Shown here: positions 8,131 to 17,491 of the stretch, piece by piece
How positions within the stretch are numbered: position 1 is the stretch's first letter
How the letters are laid out: every line of letters starts with the position of its first letter
NCBI RefSeq assembly: GCF_012034385.1
Contig: NZ_JAAVJB010000003.1
Span: 1-53,677, forward strand
Source: Streptomyces spiramenti
GTDB taxonomy: Bacteria > Actinomycetota > Actinomycetes > Streptomycetales > Streptomycetaceae
Reading direction: 5' to 3'
DNA: 53,677 nucleotides
The notes under the pieces: generated by a model
The model's database searches: none
Told to the model about the DNA's origin: nothing
Seen by the model: only the letters and a program-made list of their open reading frames with translations
Translations under genes and position numbers: made by a program

Positions 8131-8274
8131 GGCCCGCTCTCCTCGATGGCGCGCTCCGGACGGGGACCGGCGCTGCCGGGTCCCGCCCGGCGCCCGCCGG
8201 TGCCGGGGCCGGTCCCGATGCGGTGACCGGCCCACTCCACTGTCGTCGCGGCGGGGCCGCCGCGCGAGGCCTCA
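8131..8274. other. Non-repeat part of the gap upstream of iolB
   Basis: Together with the MITE-like element this makes a 308-bp gap in an operon whose upstream gene junctions, from the binding protein to the aldolase, all overlap. The 140 bases next to iolB are GC-rich and contain the iolB ribosome-binding site. No gene or clear promoter is seen. Confidence 0.5.
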
Positions 8275-8437
8275 GCGCGTGTGTGAGACCCCACGCCGGG
8301 CCCGCGACGCCGGCTACGGCCATCTGCCGCGGTGTCGGGAACACCCGAAGACACCCCGGTATGAGGGCGCCCCTCCGCCGTGCAGCTGACCGCATCCGAC
8401 GCCGCGAGCTGATCCGACGCGGGGTCGCAAACACGCT
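8275..8437. mobile_element. MITE-like element, copy 1
   Basis: 163 bp, about 91 % identical (15 differences by eye) to 21756-21918. The left end GCGTGTGTGAGACC is an imperfect inverted copy of the right end (GCGTGTTTGCGACC when reversed), extending over about 20 bp. CTCA flanks both sides (8271-8274 and 8438-8441) as a possible target duplication. The right flank contains the stop codon of the aldolase gene. There is no transposase, so it would be a non-autonomous element moved by an insertion sequence elsewhere. Confidence 0.75.
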
Positions 8438-8438
8438 C

Positions 8439-9320
8439 TCACAACAGTCCGACCGCCGTGTCCACGGCACGGGCCACGTCGTCGTCGGCCGGATAGAGCA
8501 GGGAACGCCCCGCCACCAGGCCCTGGACCGTCGGCAGCCGCAGCGCGTGCCGCCACCGGTGGAACACCTCGCCCGGATCCGGCCCCAGGTCCCCGCCCAG
8601 CAGGACGGCCGGCAGGGACGACGCCTCCAGGACCGGGCCCATGTCGTCGGGATCCGCGGTGACGGGCACCTTCAGCCAGGTGTAGGCCGAGGTGCCGCCC
8701 AGGCCGGACGCGATCGCCACCGAGGTGGTCACCGCCTCCGGGGAGACGTCGTTGACCAGCCGCCCCCGCTCGTCCCGACAGGAGAGGAAGGGCTCGACGA
8801 AGACCGGCAGCCGTCGCTCCGCCATGGCGTCCACCGCGCGCGCCGTGGCGTGCAGGGTGTTCAGCGAACCGGGGTCGTCGCGGTCGATGCGCAGCAGCAG
8901 CTTGCCCGCGTCGAACCGCATGCGGGCCAGGTCCTCCGCCCGGTGCCCGGTGAACCGGTCGTCGGCCTCGAACGACGAGCCGGCCAGGCCGCCCCGGTTC
9001 ATGGAACCGAGCACGACCTTGCCCTCCAGCGCGCCGAGGAGCAGCAGGTCCTCCAGGATGTCGGCAGTGGCCAGCACCCCGTCGACGCCGGGCCGGGAGA
9101 GAGCGAGCACCAGGCGGCGCAGCAGCTCCCCCCGGTTCGCCATGGCCAGCGGCCGGCCGCCGGCCGAGAGCGCGCCGCGCGCGGGGTGGTCCGCGGCGAC
9201 GATCATGAGCCGGCCGCTCTCCCCGAGCAACGGGCGGCGGACCCGCCGCCGGGCCGCCTCCTCGATCGCCTCCGGGGTGCGGCTGCGCACCGCCGGCAGG
9301 TCCGCGATGGTGATGGTCAC
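8439..9320 (-). CDS. Cgl0159-type (beta/alpha)8 aldolase of inositol catabolism
   Basis: 293 residues from a GTG that overlaps the iolC stop by 4 bp. Segments such as IVAADHPARGAL near the N-terminus, KLLLRIDRDDPGSLNT, VFVEPFLSCRDERG, YTWLKVPV and GLVAGRSLLYP are those of the Cgl0159 family, a TIM-barrel group found in actinobacterial iol clusters in place of IolJ. By context it splits 2-deoxy-5-keto-gluconate 6-phosphate, the product of IolC, into malonate semialdehyde and dihydroxyacetone phosphate. The Lys in YTWLKVP is a candidate Schiff-base residue. The role is inferred from family and position; no canonical IolJ is seen. Confidence 0.8.
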   Translation of the reverse strand: MTITIADLPAVRSRTPEAIEEAARRRVRRPLLGESGRLMIVAADHPARGALSAGGRPLAMANRGELLRRLVLALSRPGVDGVLATADILEDLLLLGALEGKVVLGSMNRGGLAGSSFEADDRFTGHRAEDLARMRFDAGKLLLRIDRDDPGSLNTLHATARAVDAMAERRLPVFVEPFLSCRDERGRLVNDVSPEAVTTSVAIASGLGGTSAYTWLKVPVTADPDDMGPVLEASSLPAVLLGGDLGPDPGEVFHRWRHALRLPTVQGLVAGRSLLYPADDDVARAVDTAVGLL

Positions 9321-10435
9321 GGGGATTCCCCCTTCGGGTCGTGCACGTCGTCAGGGGAGGCGGGTGCCGCGCCGTCCTCGCCGCGGCCCGTGGTCCCCTC
9401 CTCGCCGATCAGTTCGGCGACCTCCTCGGCGGTGGGCATCGCGGCGGAGCAGGACAACCGGGAGGCGACGAGCGCCCCCGCGGCGTTGGCGTGGCGGACG
9501 GTCCGCTCCAACTCCCAGCCGGCCAGCAGGCCGTGGCAGAGCGCGCCGCCGAACGCGTCCCCCGCGCCGAGGCCGTTGACGACCTCCACCGGGTGCGGCG
9601 GCACCTCGGCGCGGTCGCCGTCGCGGTGGACGGCGAGCACCCCGCGCGGCCCCTGCTTGACCACGGCCAGCTCCACGCCGCGATCCAGCAACGCCCGTGC
9701 ACAGGATTCCGGTTCGGTCTCGCCGGTGGCGACCGCGCACTCCTCCAGGTTGCCCACGGCGACGGTGGCGTGGGCGAGCGCCTGCTCGTAGTGGGTGCGG
9801 GCCCCGTCGGGACCCGACTCCCAGAACATCGGCCGCCAGTCGAGGTCGAAGACGGTGGCGACCTGTCCCGACCGGTCGGCGCGGCGGGTCTCCAGCGCGG
9901 CGAGGGTGGCGGCCCGACTCGGCTCCGCGCACAGCCCGGTGCCGGTCATCCAGAAGACCGCCGCCTCCCGGATCGCCTCCCGGTCCAACTCCGCCGGGTG
10001 GATCTCCAGATCCGGCGCCTTGGGCTCCCGGTAGAAGTACAGCGGGAAGTGGTCCGGCGGGAAGATCTCGCAGAAGGTGACGGGCGTCGGGTACTCGGGG
10101 ACCTCCGTCACCCAGCGGCCGTCCACCCCGAACTCGGCCAGCGCCTGACGGCAGTACGCCCCGAAGGGGTCGCGGCCGGTGCGGCTGACCACTGCGGTGC
10201 GGCGGCCCAACCGGGCGGCGGCCACCGCCACGTTGGTGGCCGAGCCGCCCAGGTACTTGGCGAAGGTCTCCACCCGCGCGAGCGACACCCCGGTCTGCAG
10301 GGGGTAGATGTCCACCCCGATGCGACCCATGGTGATCAGCTCGTACCGGGTGTCGCCCGCCGGCCGGGGGCCGGCGTCGTCGGTCCGTGGTGCTCCCACC
10401 GCTGCTCCCTCCGACGCCGGCTCCGGCACGTTCAC
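9317..10435 (-). CDS. iolC: 5-dehydro-2-deoxygluconokinase
   Basis: 372 residues of the PfkB/ribokinase family. Seen are ITMGRIGVDIYP at the N-terminal core, the GGSATNVAVAAARLG signature 1, and GLGAGDAFGG near residue 292 with the catalytic aspartate (signature 2). MGRIGVDIYPLQ and FDLDWRPMFW are IolC hallmarks. It phosphorylates 2-deoxy-5-keto-gluconate with ATP. The GTG at 10435 overlaps the mannosidase stop by 4 bp. Compared with the family there is a short extra N-terminus of about 30 residues and a C-terminal tail of about 25 residues rich in Gly, Glu and Asp. Confidence 0.92.
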   Translation of the reverse strand: MNVPEPASEGAAVGAPRTDDAGPRPAGDTRYELITMGRIGVDIYPLQTGVSLARVETFAKYLGGSATNVAVAAARLGRRTAVVSRTGRDPFGAYCRQALAEFGVDGRWVTEVPEYPTPVTFCEIFPPDHFPLYFYREPKAPDLEIHPAELDREAIREAAVFWMTGTGLCAEPSRAATLAALETRRADRSGQVATVFDLDWRPMFWESGPDGARTHYEQALAHATVAVGNLEECAVATGETEPESCARALLDRGVELAVVKQGPRGVLAVHRDGDRAEVPPHPVEVVNGLGAGDAFGGALCHGLLAGWELERTVRHANAAGALVASRLSCSAAMPTAEEVAELIGEEGTTGRGEDGAAPASPDDVHDPKGESP

Positions 10436-13083
10436 CGGGCCAGCTGCACGGTCGCGATCTCCCACGCGCCGACCGGGACGGTCAGCACGCCGTCCTCGAC
10501 GGTCAGTTCCTCTCCCGGGCGACCCAGCAGGTCCGCGCTGCGTGCGCGGCCGAAGTCGCCGGCGATGCGCGCGCGGGTGGCCGAGCCGCCCTCGGCGACG
10601 AACCGCACCTCGGTCCACCCCTCGTCACGGGCGCGGACCGCGGTCAGCGCCACGCCGTGACCGGTGACCGACAGGCCGGTGACGGGCTCCGGCAGTCGCC
10701 CGCCGCGCGGCCCGCGACCGGGAACCCCGTACAGGCCGTGCCGGAACTCCTCCGCGGAGCGCAGCACGTCGCCGTCCTGCCAGTCGCCCGCGTACGGTGC
10801 CACCGCGAGGGTCACCGTCCGGCCGCCGCGCACCTGCGCGCCGGGAGTCGGTACCTGCGGGCCGGCCGGCTCGTCGCGGTACACATGGCGGTTGCGGGAG
10901 ATGCTCCCCACTGCTCGCAGCAGCGTCAGCGCCAACTCGTCCCCTCCATCGATGAGTTCGTACTCGCTGTATTCCTCCAGCAGCACGGCCAGCCCGCCCG
11001 CCGCGACGAAGCCGGCGGCCGGGAACGTCGCGACCGGCTCCTCGCCGCCCCCGCCCTCGGCGGTGAGACCGCGCTCCACGACGGCGAACTGTCCCTCCGC
11101 GAACGAGGAGAGCGCCCGTCGCGGCAGCGGGAGCCGCAGCCGCAGCCTGTGGTCCTCGCAGCGGTTGTCGAACTCCACGGTCAGCCGAACGAACCGCTCA
11201 CCGGCCCGCAGCTCCACCTCGGTGGCCACCGTGACCGGCTCGGTCCGCGCCGTGCGCCCACCGGTCGCGAAGTCGCCCGCCGCCGGCCAGCGGTAGTCGC
11301 GCTCGATCCGCAGCGCCGAGGTCAGCGGCGACCGGCGAACCGCCGAGACCCGGACCTCGTCGGGGTCGCCCACGACCACGTCCGCCTGCGGCGGCGCGTA
11401 GTTGTAGGTGTCGCCCAGGTCCCCGCCGTCCTCCAGCGCGCCCACTCCGGCGGTGCGGACGCCGTCGGCGTCGAGCGTGAGGGTGCCGTCGGCCGCGACC
11501 TCGACCCGGAGCAGCCCGTTGTCGAGCGTCCGGCCGTCGGCGCGCACGTCGTGCGGCGGCAGCGCCGGCACGGCACCGGCCGCGGGCGCGCGCACCGCGG
11601 TGTGGCCCAGCGGCGGCACCTCCACCCAGACCGGCACCTCCTCCTCGGGCAGCGCCAGGATCCGCACCCGGAGCTCGTCCGCCGGCCAGTCGCCACCGCG
11701 CCGCGTCAGGGCCTCGCGCACCTCGGAGACGTCGAACGGCAGCGAGGTGTGGCGGGCGACGCGGAAGGTCAGGGTGTCGCCGGTGAGGTCCCAGGCGGTG
11801 ATGTGCCGCCCGTAGAGCTCGGTACCGTGCACCCGTGCCAGCGCCACCGCGCCGGGGACGCGGTCGTCCGCCAGGATCTCGCCGCCGTCCCGCTCCGCCG
11901 CCACCATGACCACGCCGGAACGCGGGTGCGGGGAGGGGTTGACCACCAGCAGCGCGTCCTGCGGCACCTGCGCCGCCAGCCGCCGCCCGATCATGTCGCA
12001 GACCGCCTGGCCGAGTTGCTCGGCCTCCGCCATCCGCGCGCCGACCTGGACGGCCGTCTCGTCGCAGCCGCACCCGGTGACCGAGTCGTGGCCGGAGACG
12101 GCGATGAGCCGCTGCCACGCCATGTCGAGGAAGCGCTGCTCGCTGCCGTCGCCGTACAGCGCGGCCAGCGGCTCGGCGTACCGCTCGACGGCCCGCTCCG
12201 CGTGGCTCATCGCCCGCTTCAGCTGCGGCCGGACCGAGTTCACCCCCGGGAGGATGTTGGCGCGGGCGTGGGAGCGCAGCTCGCCGTGGACGGCAGGCAG
12301 GCCGTCCACCGACTCCGGCAGCTCCGCGAAGAACGCGGCCAGCGTCTCCAACCGCGTCGGGACACCGGTGCGGGCGGACGCCGCGGCCAGCTGGTCCGGG
12401 GCCTCCGGCGCGGGCGCGGTGTGGTCCGAGCCGAGCATCCCCAGCAGCGGGGCGGTGGTGCCGGGCAGCGCCCAGGGCGTCATCCGCTCCGACAGCTCCG
12501 CGACGCGTTCAGCCACCGAGTCGGCGTCGGCGAGCAGCCCGGCCGCGTTGCCGTACCCGCCCGCCGCGAGGTAGCGGGTCCGCACGGCGGTGCCGTCCGG
12601 CGCCGTCCACGCGAACGAGTCGGTGGTGACCGAGGTCGGCACCCCGCGGTGGACGCACGCGTGGTGCAGCCCCGCGCGGCGCAGGATCTGCGGCATCTGC
12701 GCGATGTGGCCGAACATGTCCGGCAGGTAGCCGACGGGCATGACGCCGCCAAGCTCCGTGGAACGGCGGATTCCGCGTTCCAGGTTGCGGACGATCTGCT
12801 CACCCGAGCAGAGGAACTCGTCCATCAGGATGTCCCACGGTCCGATCGCCAGCCGGCCGTCCCGCACCAGGGAGACCACCCGCTCCCTCGCCTCGGGCCG
12901 TACCTCCAGGTAGTCGTCGACGGCGGCGAGTTGACCGTCCAGGGTGAACCTGTGGCGGTCGTCCTGCTCCATCGTTTCCAGCAACTCGTCGAGCAGGCCG
13001 ACCAGCTGCAGGCGGAATCGCTGGAACGGCAGGTACCACTCCCGGTCCCAGTGGGTGTGCGGAACGATGACGAGATCACGCAT
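10432..13083 (-). CDS. Glycoside hydrolase family 38 alpha-mannosidase
   Basis: 883 residues beginning at an ATG that lies inside the end of the preceding oxidoreductase gene (8-bp overlap). The N-terminal HTHWDREWY (residues 9-17) supplies the zinc-binding His and Asp, and LPDMFGH contains Asp122, the expected nucleophile of GH38. The central helical bundle and the C-terminal beta domains of the family follow. No signal peptide is visible, so it should act in the cytoplasm on an imported alpha-mannoside. Its place between the transporter and iolC, translationally coupled to both sides, implies a substrate that yields inositol after removal of mannose. Confidence 0.9.
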   Translation of the reverse strand: MRDLVIVPHTHWDREWYLPFQRFRLQLVGLLDELLETMEQDDRHRFTLDGQLAAVDDYLEVRPEARERVVSLVRDGRLAIGPWDILMDEFLCSGEQIVRNLERGIRRSTELGGVMPVGYLPDMFGHIAQMPQILRRAGLHHACVHRGVPTSVTTDSFAWTAPDGTAVRTRYLAAGGYGNAAGLLADADSVAERVAELSERMTPWALPGTTAPLLGMLGSDHTAPAPEAPDQLAAASARTGVPTRLETLAAFFAELPESVDGLPAVHGELRSHARANILPGVNSVRPQLKRAMSHAERAVERYAEPLAALYGDGSEQRFLDMAWQRLIAVSGHDSVTGCGCDETAVQVGARMAEAEQLGQAVCDMIGRRLAAQVPQDALLVVNPSPHPRSGVVMVAAERDGGEILADDRVPGAVALARVHGTELYGRHITAWDLTGDTLTFRVARHTSLPFDVSEVREALTRRGGDWPADELRVRILALPEEEVPVWVEVPPLGHTAVRAPAAGAVPALPPHDVRADGRTLDNGLLRVEVAADGTLTLDADGVRTAGVGALEDGGDLGDTYNYAPPQADVVVGDPDEVRVSAVRRSPLTSALRIERDYRWPAAGDFATGGRTARTEPVTVATEVELRAGERFVRLTVEFDNRCEDHRLRLRLPLPRRALSSFAEGQFAVVERGLTAEGGGGEEPVATFPAAGFVAAGGLAVLLEEYSEYELIDGGDELALTLLRAVGSISRNRHVYRDEPAGPQVPTPGAQVRGGRTVTLAVAPYAGDWQDGDVLRSAEEFRHGLYGVPGRGPRGGRLPEPVTGLSVTGHGVALTAVRARDEGWTEVRFVAEGGSATRARIAGDFGRARSADLLGRPGEELTVEDGVLTVPVGAWEIATVQLAR

Positions 13084-14269
13084 GGGCTGCTTCCCCGGTC
13101 AGTGCGTAGCCGTGCGCGGCGGCGAGCCGCGCGACGGCCTGTTGGGCGAAGGTGATGTCGGCGGCGGCCTCGTTGACGCCGGACAGCGGGGGCGTGCCCC
13201 GGGTGGCCAGCTCGTGGAACGCCAGGAGCTCGGCCTCGAAACCCCCGGTGGGGGAGGTGTGGACGGTGCGGTGCTCGCTCTCGTCGCAACCACCGCTCAC
13301 GGTGAGCGTGGTGGGGACGTTCAGCCGGTACGGCGAGGGGAACACCAGCTCCGAGGAGCCGGTCCCGTGGTGCACCGCCACCGTCTCCCGGTACGCCGGG
13401 TAGTCCGGTTGGTACAGCCAGCGGATGCCGAACCGGCCGCCGTGGGCCAGGGTGCCCGACAGCTCGGCCGAGGGCGGGTCGCCCTCGCCGGCGGAGGGCG
13501 CACGCCACAGTGCGGCGTGGTCCACGCCGGCCGGGGCTCCCGCCAACAGCCTGATCAGCGACAGCTCGTGGCAGACACTGTTCATCGTGATGCCGTAGAG
13601 GGTGCGCACCTCCGGCGACGCGTCCGCGCCGACCGCGGCGGTCAGCGGCAGTTGCTGCGCGGTGGCCAGCGCCGCGAGGACCGCCGGGTCCACGTCCCCC
13701 GGAGGGGCGGGCAGCCGGGCGAAGGCCAGCTGCGCCTCGGCCGAGGGGTGGAGCACCGTGACGTCGATGCTGTGCACCGCCTCCGGGCCGCCGACCTCCG
13801 CCAGCAGCGCCGCGAGCCGCCGAGTCGCCGGGTCGTACTGCTTCATGTAGCCGACCATCAGCCGGTCGGCGAGCCCCGCGTCGGGGCCGTCCGCGGCGAG
13901 CAGTCCGGCCAGCTCGCCGTGGGCGTAGCCGAGCGGCTTCTCCGCCAGCACGGTGTGGCCGCGCCGCAGCGCGTCCACCGCGTCCGGGACGTGCGAGCCG
14001 GAGGTCAGCAGCAGTACCGCGTCGAAGCCCCCGTGGTCCAGCATCGCGCCGACCTCGGTGAACCGCCGCTCCGCGGGCACGCCGTGGCGCTCGCCGGTGC
14101 TGCGCAGCCGACCGGGGGAGAGGTCGGCGAGCGCGGTGACGGCGAAGCGGTCGGCAAGCCGTTCCAACAGCGGCAGGTGGACGGTCTGCGCGACGGTGCC
14201 GAGCCCCGCGACCGCGACCCGCACCACCTCGGGCCGGACACCGCCGGCCGGTGCGGACGGGGCGGTCAC
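13076..14269 (-). CDS. Gfo/Idh/MocA-family oxidoreductase (possible inositol dehydrogenase)
   Basis: 397 residues from a GTG overlapping the upstream stop by 4 bp. RVAVAGLGTVAQTVHLPLL (from about residue 17) is a Rossmann NAD(P)-binding loop, and EKPLGY near residue 107 has the EKP lysine used for catalysis in this family. The C-terminal half is the dimerising beta-sheet domain. Inositol dehydrogenases (IolG) belong to this family, and no other candidate for the first oxidation of inositol is in the operon. The protein is longer than typical IolG (about 340), so it may instead oxidise the intact glycoside or another sugar. Confidence 0.8.
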   Translation of the reverse strand: MTAPSAPAGGVRPEVVRVAVAGLGTVAQTVHLPLLERLADRFAVTALADLSPGRLRSTGERHGVPAERRFTEVGAMLDHGGFDAVLLLTSGSHVPDAVDALRRGHTVLAEKPLGYAHGELAGLLAADGPDAGLADRLMVGYMKQYDPATRRLAALLAEVGGPEAVHSIDVTVLHPSAEAQLAFARLPAPPGDVDPAVLAALATAQQLPLTAAVGADASPEVRTLYGITMNSVCHELSLIRLLAGAPAGVDHAALWRAPSAGEGDPPSAELSGTLAHGGRFGIRWLYQPDYPAYRETVAVHHGTGSSELVFPSPYRLNVPTTLTVSGGCDESEHRTVHTSPTGGFEAELLAFHELATRGTPPLSGVNEAAADITFAQQAVARLAAAHGYALTGEAAHA

Positions 14270-15150
14270 AGGCCGGCCTTCCGCAGCGCCGCGCGGTTGG
14301 TGCACTGGTCCGCGAGGAGCGACGCGGGCGCGCGGCCGTTGGCCGGCGCGTCCTGTTCGACGACGACCCAGCCCGTGTAGTCGATCTCGCGCAGCACGGC
14401 GACGGTGTCGGCCGGGTCGAGGTCGCCCTCGCCGAGCACGGAGAACCCGCCCTCGGCGACGAGCCGGTCGAAGTCCAGCCCGGCCTCTCGACAGCGCTCG
14501 GTCAGGGCGCGGGAGCCGTCCTTGATGTGGACCTGTTTGACACGGGGCGCCCAGCGGCGGAGCGCCGACAGCGGTTCCCCACCGGCCAGGTAGAGGTGCC
14601 CGGTGTCCAGGCAGAGGGAGACGTCGGTGGCGTCCAGGAGCCGGTCCACCTCGGCCTCGCTCTCCACCAGGGTCCCCAGGTGGTGGTGGTACACGGCCTC
14701 CAGGCCGCGGTCCCGGCAGCGGTCGGCGGTGGCCTGGAGCCGCCGAGCGAAGCCACTCCGGTCCTCGATGCCGCCCAGCGCCAGGCCGGGGCGGGCGAAC
14801 CGCACCGGATCGGCGGGCAGCGAGAGGGTGGGGCGCGGCGCGAACCTCGGGTCGTCCACCTCGACGGCGGTGAAGACGTCGAGGGCGGCGTCGAGTCCGG
14901 CGAGGTCCTCCCGCCAGCCGTCCTCGTCGGTGAACCGCAGGTCCACCCAGCCGCCGGCGAGGTGCAGCCCGGTCTCGGCGAGGCGCGCGCGCAGCGTGTC
15001 GCCGGTGCCGAGGTAGCCGATCGGGCCGGAGTCGACGCCCGCGTACCCGGCGTCGGCCAGCGCGGCGAGGAGTTCGGGGGCGGTGAACGGCGCGCTGTCC
15101 GGCTGGTAGATGCCGAAGTTGACGGGGGCGTTGGCCACCCGGATGGTCAC
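14266..15150 (-). CDS. IolE-like TIM-barrel dehydratase (inosose dehydratase family)
   Basis: 294 residues from a GTG at 15150 that overlaps the upstream stop by 4 bp; another GTG lies 6 nt earlier. VYHHHLGTLVESEAEVDRLL, LCLDTGHLYLAGG, RVKQVHIKDGS, GEGDLDPADTVAVL and GWVVVEQD align in order with the metal-binding motifs of IolE, which removes water from 2-keto-myo-inositol to give the IolD substrate. The N-terminus (VNFGIYQPDSAPF) departs from the IolE pattern, so a related sugar isomerase/epimerase role is possible. It provides the step otherwise missing from this operon. Confidence 0.78.
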   Translation of the reverse strand: MTIRVANAPVNFGIYQPDSAPFTAPELLAALADAGYAGVDSGPIGYLGTGDTLRARLAETGLHLAGGWVDLRFTDEDGWREDLAGLDAALDVFTAVEVDDPRFAPRPTLSLPADPVRFARPGLALGGIEDRSGFARRLQATADRCRDRGLEAVYHHHLGTLVESEAEVDRLLDATDVSLCLDTGHLYLAGGEPLSALRRWAPRVKQVHIKDGSRALTERCREAGLDFDRLVAEGGFSVLGEGDLDPADTVAVLREIDYTGWVVVEQDAPANGRAPASLLADQCTNRAALRKAGL

Positions 15151-16373
15151 TGACACAGTGCGATCACCTCGTTCTCGTAGGTCTCCAGACGGTGGGGACC
15201 GGTTCCGGCAGCCACGGTGGCGCGGTCGCCGCGGACCACGGCGCGGGTCCCGTCGGGGCGGACGAGGACGAGGCCGTCCGCGTCGCGCGCGAGCAGTTCG
15301 GTGCCGTAGCGCAGCAGGAGCGGTGCGCGCGGGCCCGCGGAGACCGCGGTGCGTCCGGCCGCCAGCGCCGCGACCACCGCGGCGGGTGAGGGGTCCTCGG
15401 CCAGCACCCAGGTGGTGGGCGCCCCCGGGGTCTTGCCCTCCCCGGGGCGGTGGAAGTCGCTGCCGCCCAGGGCGACGGTGTCCGTGCGCCAGGCGCGCGC
15501 CCAGGACAGCGGCGCGCCCCACCGGCGATCCGTCCAGCTGGAATGCCACAGCTCGGCGTGGCGGGGCCGGTCCTCGACGGGCAGGCGCCACGCGCAGTCC
15601 CCGCTGAGCGGGTGGTTGACCGACATCACCCCTCCGCCTTCCCGCGCGGCGCGGTACCAGTCGTCGGCCGGTCGGCGGAAGTCGACGAAGCCGGTGTCGC
15701 CGAAGACGTTGGCGTGCCCGTCGTCGCGGGTGACCTCCTGTCCCGGGACCAGCTCGATGCCGTGCCGGGCACCGGCCGCGGGGAGGTGGGGGTGGTGGCT
15801 GGTGGTGTTGTGGTCGGTGACGGCCAGGAAGTCCAGCCCCTCGCCCGCGGCGAGCGAGGCCAGTTCGTCGATGGTGAGCGAGCCGTCGCTGTGCACGGTG
15901 TGGGCGTGGAGGTCCCCGGCGTACCAGCGGAGCCCGCCACCCTCGGCGCGCAGTTCGGGCAGGTCCCGCCGGGGCGGACGTTCCCGGGCGGGGGGTGCGG
16001 GCCGCGGTGCCGGTTCCGGCGGCGCCGCGCCGTGGGTGGTGACCCGGACCGTGTACTCCAGCCCCTCCGGGGGGACCCGGTGGAGTCGCAGCAGGACCTG
16101 CCAGGTGCCGGGTTCCGGTGCTCCGGGCAGGTAGCCGGGGGTCGCCCAGCGCTCCGCGACGGTGAAACGGTCGCGGGCCCCGCCGGACCAGCCCCGGTAG
16201 CCGTCGGCGCCCTCGCAGCCGAGGTCGAGCACGCCCTGAGCGCGGTCGTACTCCAACTCGACCGTCACGCGCGCGGCTCCGGGAGCCACCTCGAAGGGCA
16301 GCTCCCGGAGGATCGCGTCGAGCCGGTCCGTCAGGGACCAGCGCCCGCGGTGCACGGCGACCTCGCGGTTCAC
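15147..16373 (-). CDS. PHP-domain metallohydrolase (CehA/McbA family)
   Basis: 408 residues, GTG start overlapping the upstream stop by 4 bp. The first 190 residues or so form a beta-rich domain. The PHP domain starts at YAGDLHAHTVHSDG (around residue 155), continues with VTDHNTTSHHP, and ends with VALGGSDFHRPG, giving the histidine/aspartate metal cluster of this phosphoesterase-type fold. The family includes phosphodiester and ester hydrolases. No signal peptide is seen, so it acts inside the cell. In this operon it could release phosphate or a phospho-alcohol (for example glycerol phosphate) from an imported inositol conjugate. Substrate unknown. Confidence 0.75.
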   Translation of the reverse strand: MNREVAVHRGRWSLTDRLDAILRELPFEVAPGAARVTVELEYDRAQGVLDLGCEGADGYRGWSGGARDRFTVAERWATPGYLPGAPEPGTWQVLLRLHRVPPEGLEYTVRVTTHGAAPPEPAPRPAPPARERPPRRDLPELRAEGGGLRWYAGDLHAHTVHSDGSLTIDELASLAAGEGLDFLAVTDHNTTSHHPHLPAAGARHGIELVPGQEVTRDDGHANVFGDTGFVDFRRPADDWYRAAREGGGVMSVNHPLSGDCAWRLPVEDRPRHAELWHSSWTDRRWGAPLSWARAWRTDTVALGGSDFHRPGEGKTPGAPTTWVLAEDPSPAAVVAALAAGRTAVSAGPRAPLLLRYGTELLARDADGLVLVRPDGTRAVVRGDRATVAAGTGPHRLETYENEVIALCQ

Positions 16374-17491
16374 GTCGCGCCCGTGGCCCGCGCCCCGGCG
16401 GTGAGCCCGGTCGGGTCGGCCCCCGCGGTGACCAGTTCCCCGTCGCGGTAGACCAGCGCCCGGTCCTGACGGGGGACGGCGAAGCCGCGGTCACCGAGGG
16501 CCACCGGGGTGTCCTCGTCCACCACCAGCTGGACGAAGCCCGCCGGGCCCTCCAACGTCACCAGCTGGGCGTGGCCCAGGTTCTCCACGACGCGCACCTC
16601 GCCGGTCAGCGAGCCGGGGACGGCGGTGGGCGAGTGGACCAGGTACTCGGGCCGGATGCCGTAGACGACCTTCTCGCCGTCGACGAGCCGGCCGGCCGGC
16701 TCCGGGGGCGTCGGCAGCAGCTCGCCGCCGACCTCGATCCCGCGCGACCGGACCACACCGTCGAGAAGGTTCATCGGCGTGGAGCCGATGAACGACGCCA
16801 CGAAGGTGTTGGCCGGCCGGCGGAACACCTCGCTGGGCGTGCCGAGCTGCCGGATGCGGCCGCTCTCCATGACGGCGATGCGGTCCGCGAGGGCCAGCGC
16901 CTCCGCCTGGTCGTGGGTGACGAAGACCGTGGTGACGCCCAACTCCCGTTGGAGCCGCTTCAGGAAGGTGCGCGCCTCCAGCCGCATCCTCGCGTCCAGG
17001 TTGGACAGCGGCTCGTCGAAGAGGAAGACCCGCGGATGGCAGGCCATGGCGCGCGCCAGCGCCACCCGCTGCTGCTGACCGCCGGAGAGCTGCCCGGGGC
17101 GGCGCTCCAGGTAGTCGGCCAGCCCCAGCTCGCCCGCGGTCGCCGCAGCCTTCTCGGTGCGCTTGCCGCGGGCGACCTTCTTGATGCGCAGCGGGTAGGC
17201 GACGTTCTCGGCGACCGTCATGTGGGGGAAGAGGGCGTAGTCCTGGAAGACCATCGCCACGTCACGGCTGCCCGGCGGGGTACGGGTGACGTCCACGTCG
17301 CCGATGCGCAGGCTGCCGCCGGAGGACTCCTCCAGCCCGGCGATGGTGCGCAGCAGGGTGGTCTTGCCGCACCCGGAGGGGCCGAGCAGCGCGAAGAACT
17401 CACCGTCCTCGACGGTGAGGTCGATCTCGTCCAGGGCGCGTACCCCGCCCGGGTAGACCTTGGTGAGCCGGTCCATCGTGATGGCTGCCAT
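16370..17491 (-). CDS. ABC transporter ATP-binding protein (carbohydrate uptake type 1)
   Basis: 373 residues. Walker [10 protein letters not shown] at 37-45, Q-loop FQDYALFPH (82-90), signature LSGGQ at 135-139, Walker B FLFDE at 156-160 and the switch VTHDQ are intact. A C-terminal OB-type domain (GIRPEYLV, then a strand-rich end) places it in the MalK/UgpC/MsmX class. The ATG at 17491 overlaps the permease stop by one base (TGATG). It energises the two permeases encoded just upstream. Many streptomycete sugar importers lack their own ATPase and share MsiK; this one carries a dedicated copy. Confidence 0.92.
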   Translation of the reverse strand: MAAITMDRLTKVYPGGVRALDEIDLTVEDGEFFALLGPSGCGKTTLLRTIAGLEESSGGSLRIGDVDVTRTPPGSRDVAMVFQDYALFPHMTVAENVAYPLRIKKVARGKRTEKAAATAGELGLADYLERRPGQLSGGQQQRVALARAMACHPRVFLFDEPLSNLDARMRLEARTFLKRLQRELGVTTVFVTHDQAEALALADRIAVMESGRIRQLGTPSEVFRRPANTFVASFIGSTPMNLLDGVVRSRGIEVGGELLPTPPEPAGRLVDGEKVVYGIRPEYLVHSPTAVPGSLTGEVRVVENLGHAQLVTLEGPAGFVQLVVDEDTPVALGDRGFAVPRQDRALVYRDGELVTAGADPTGLTAGARATGAT

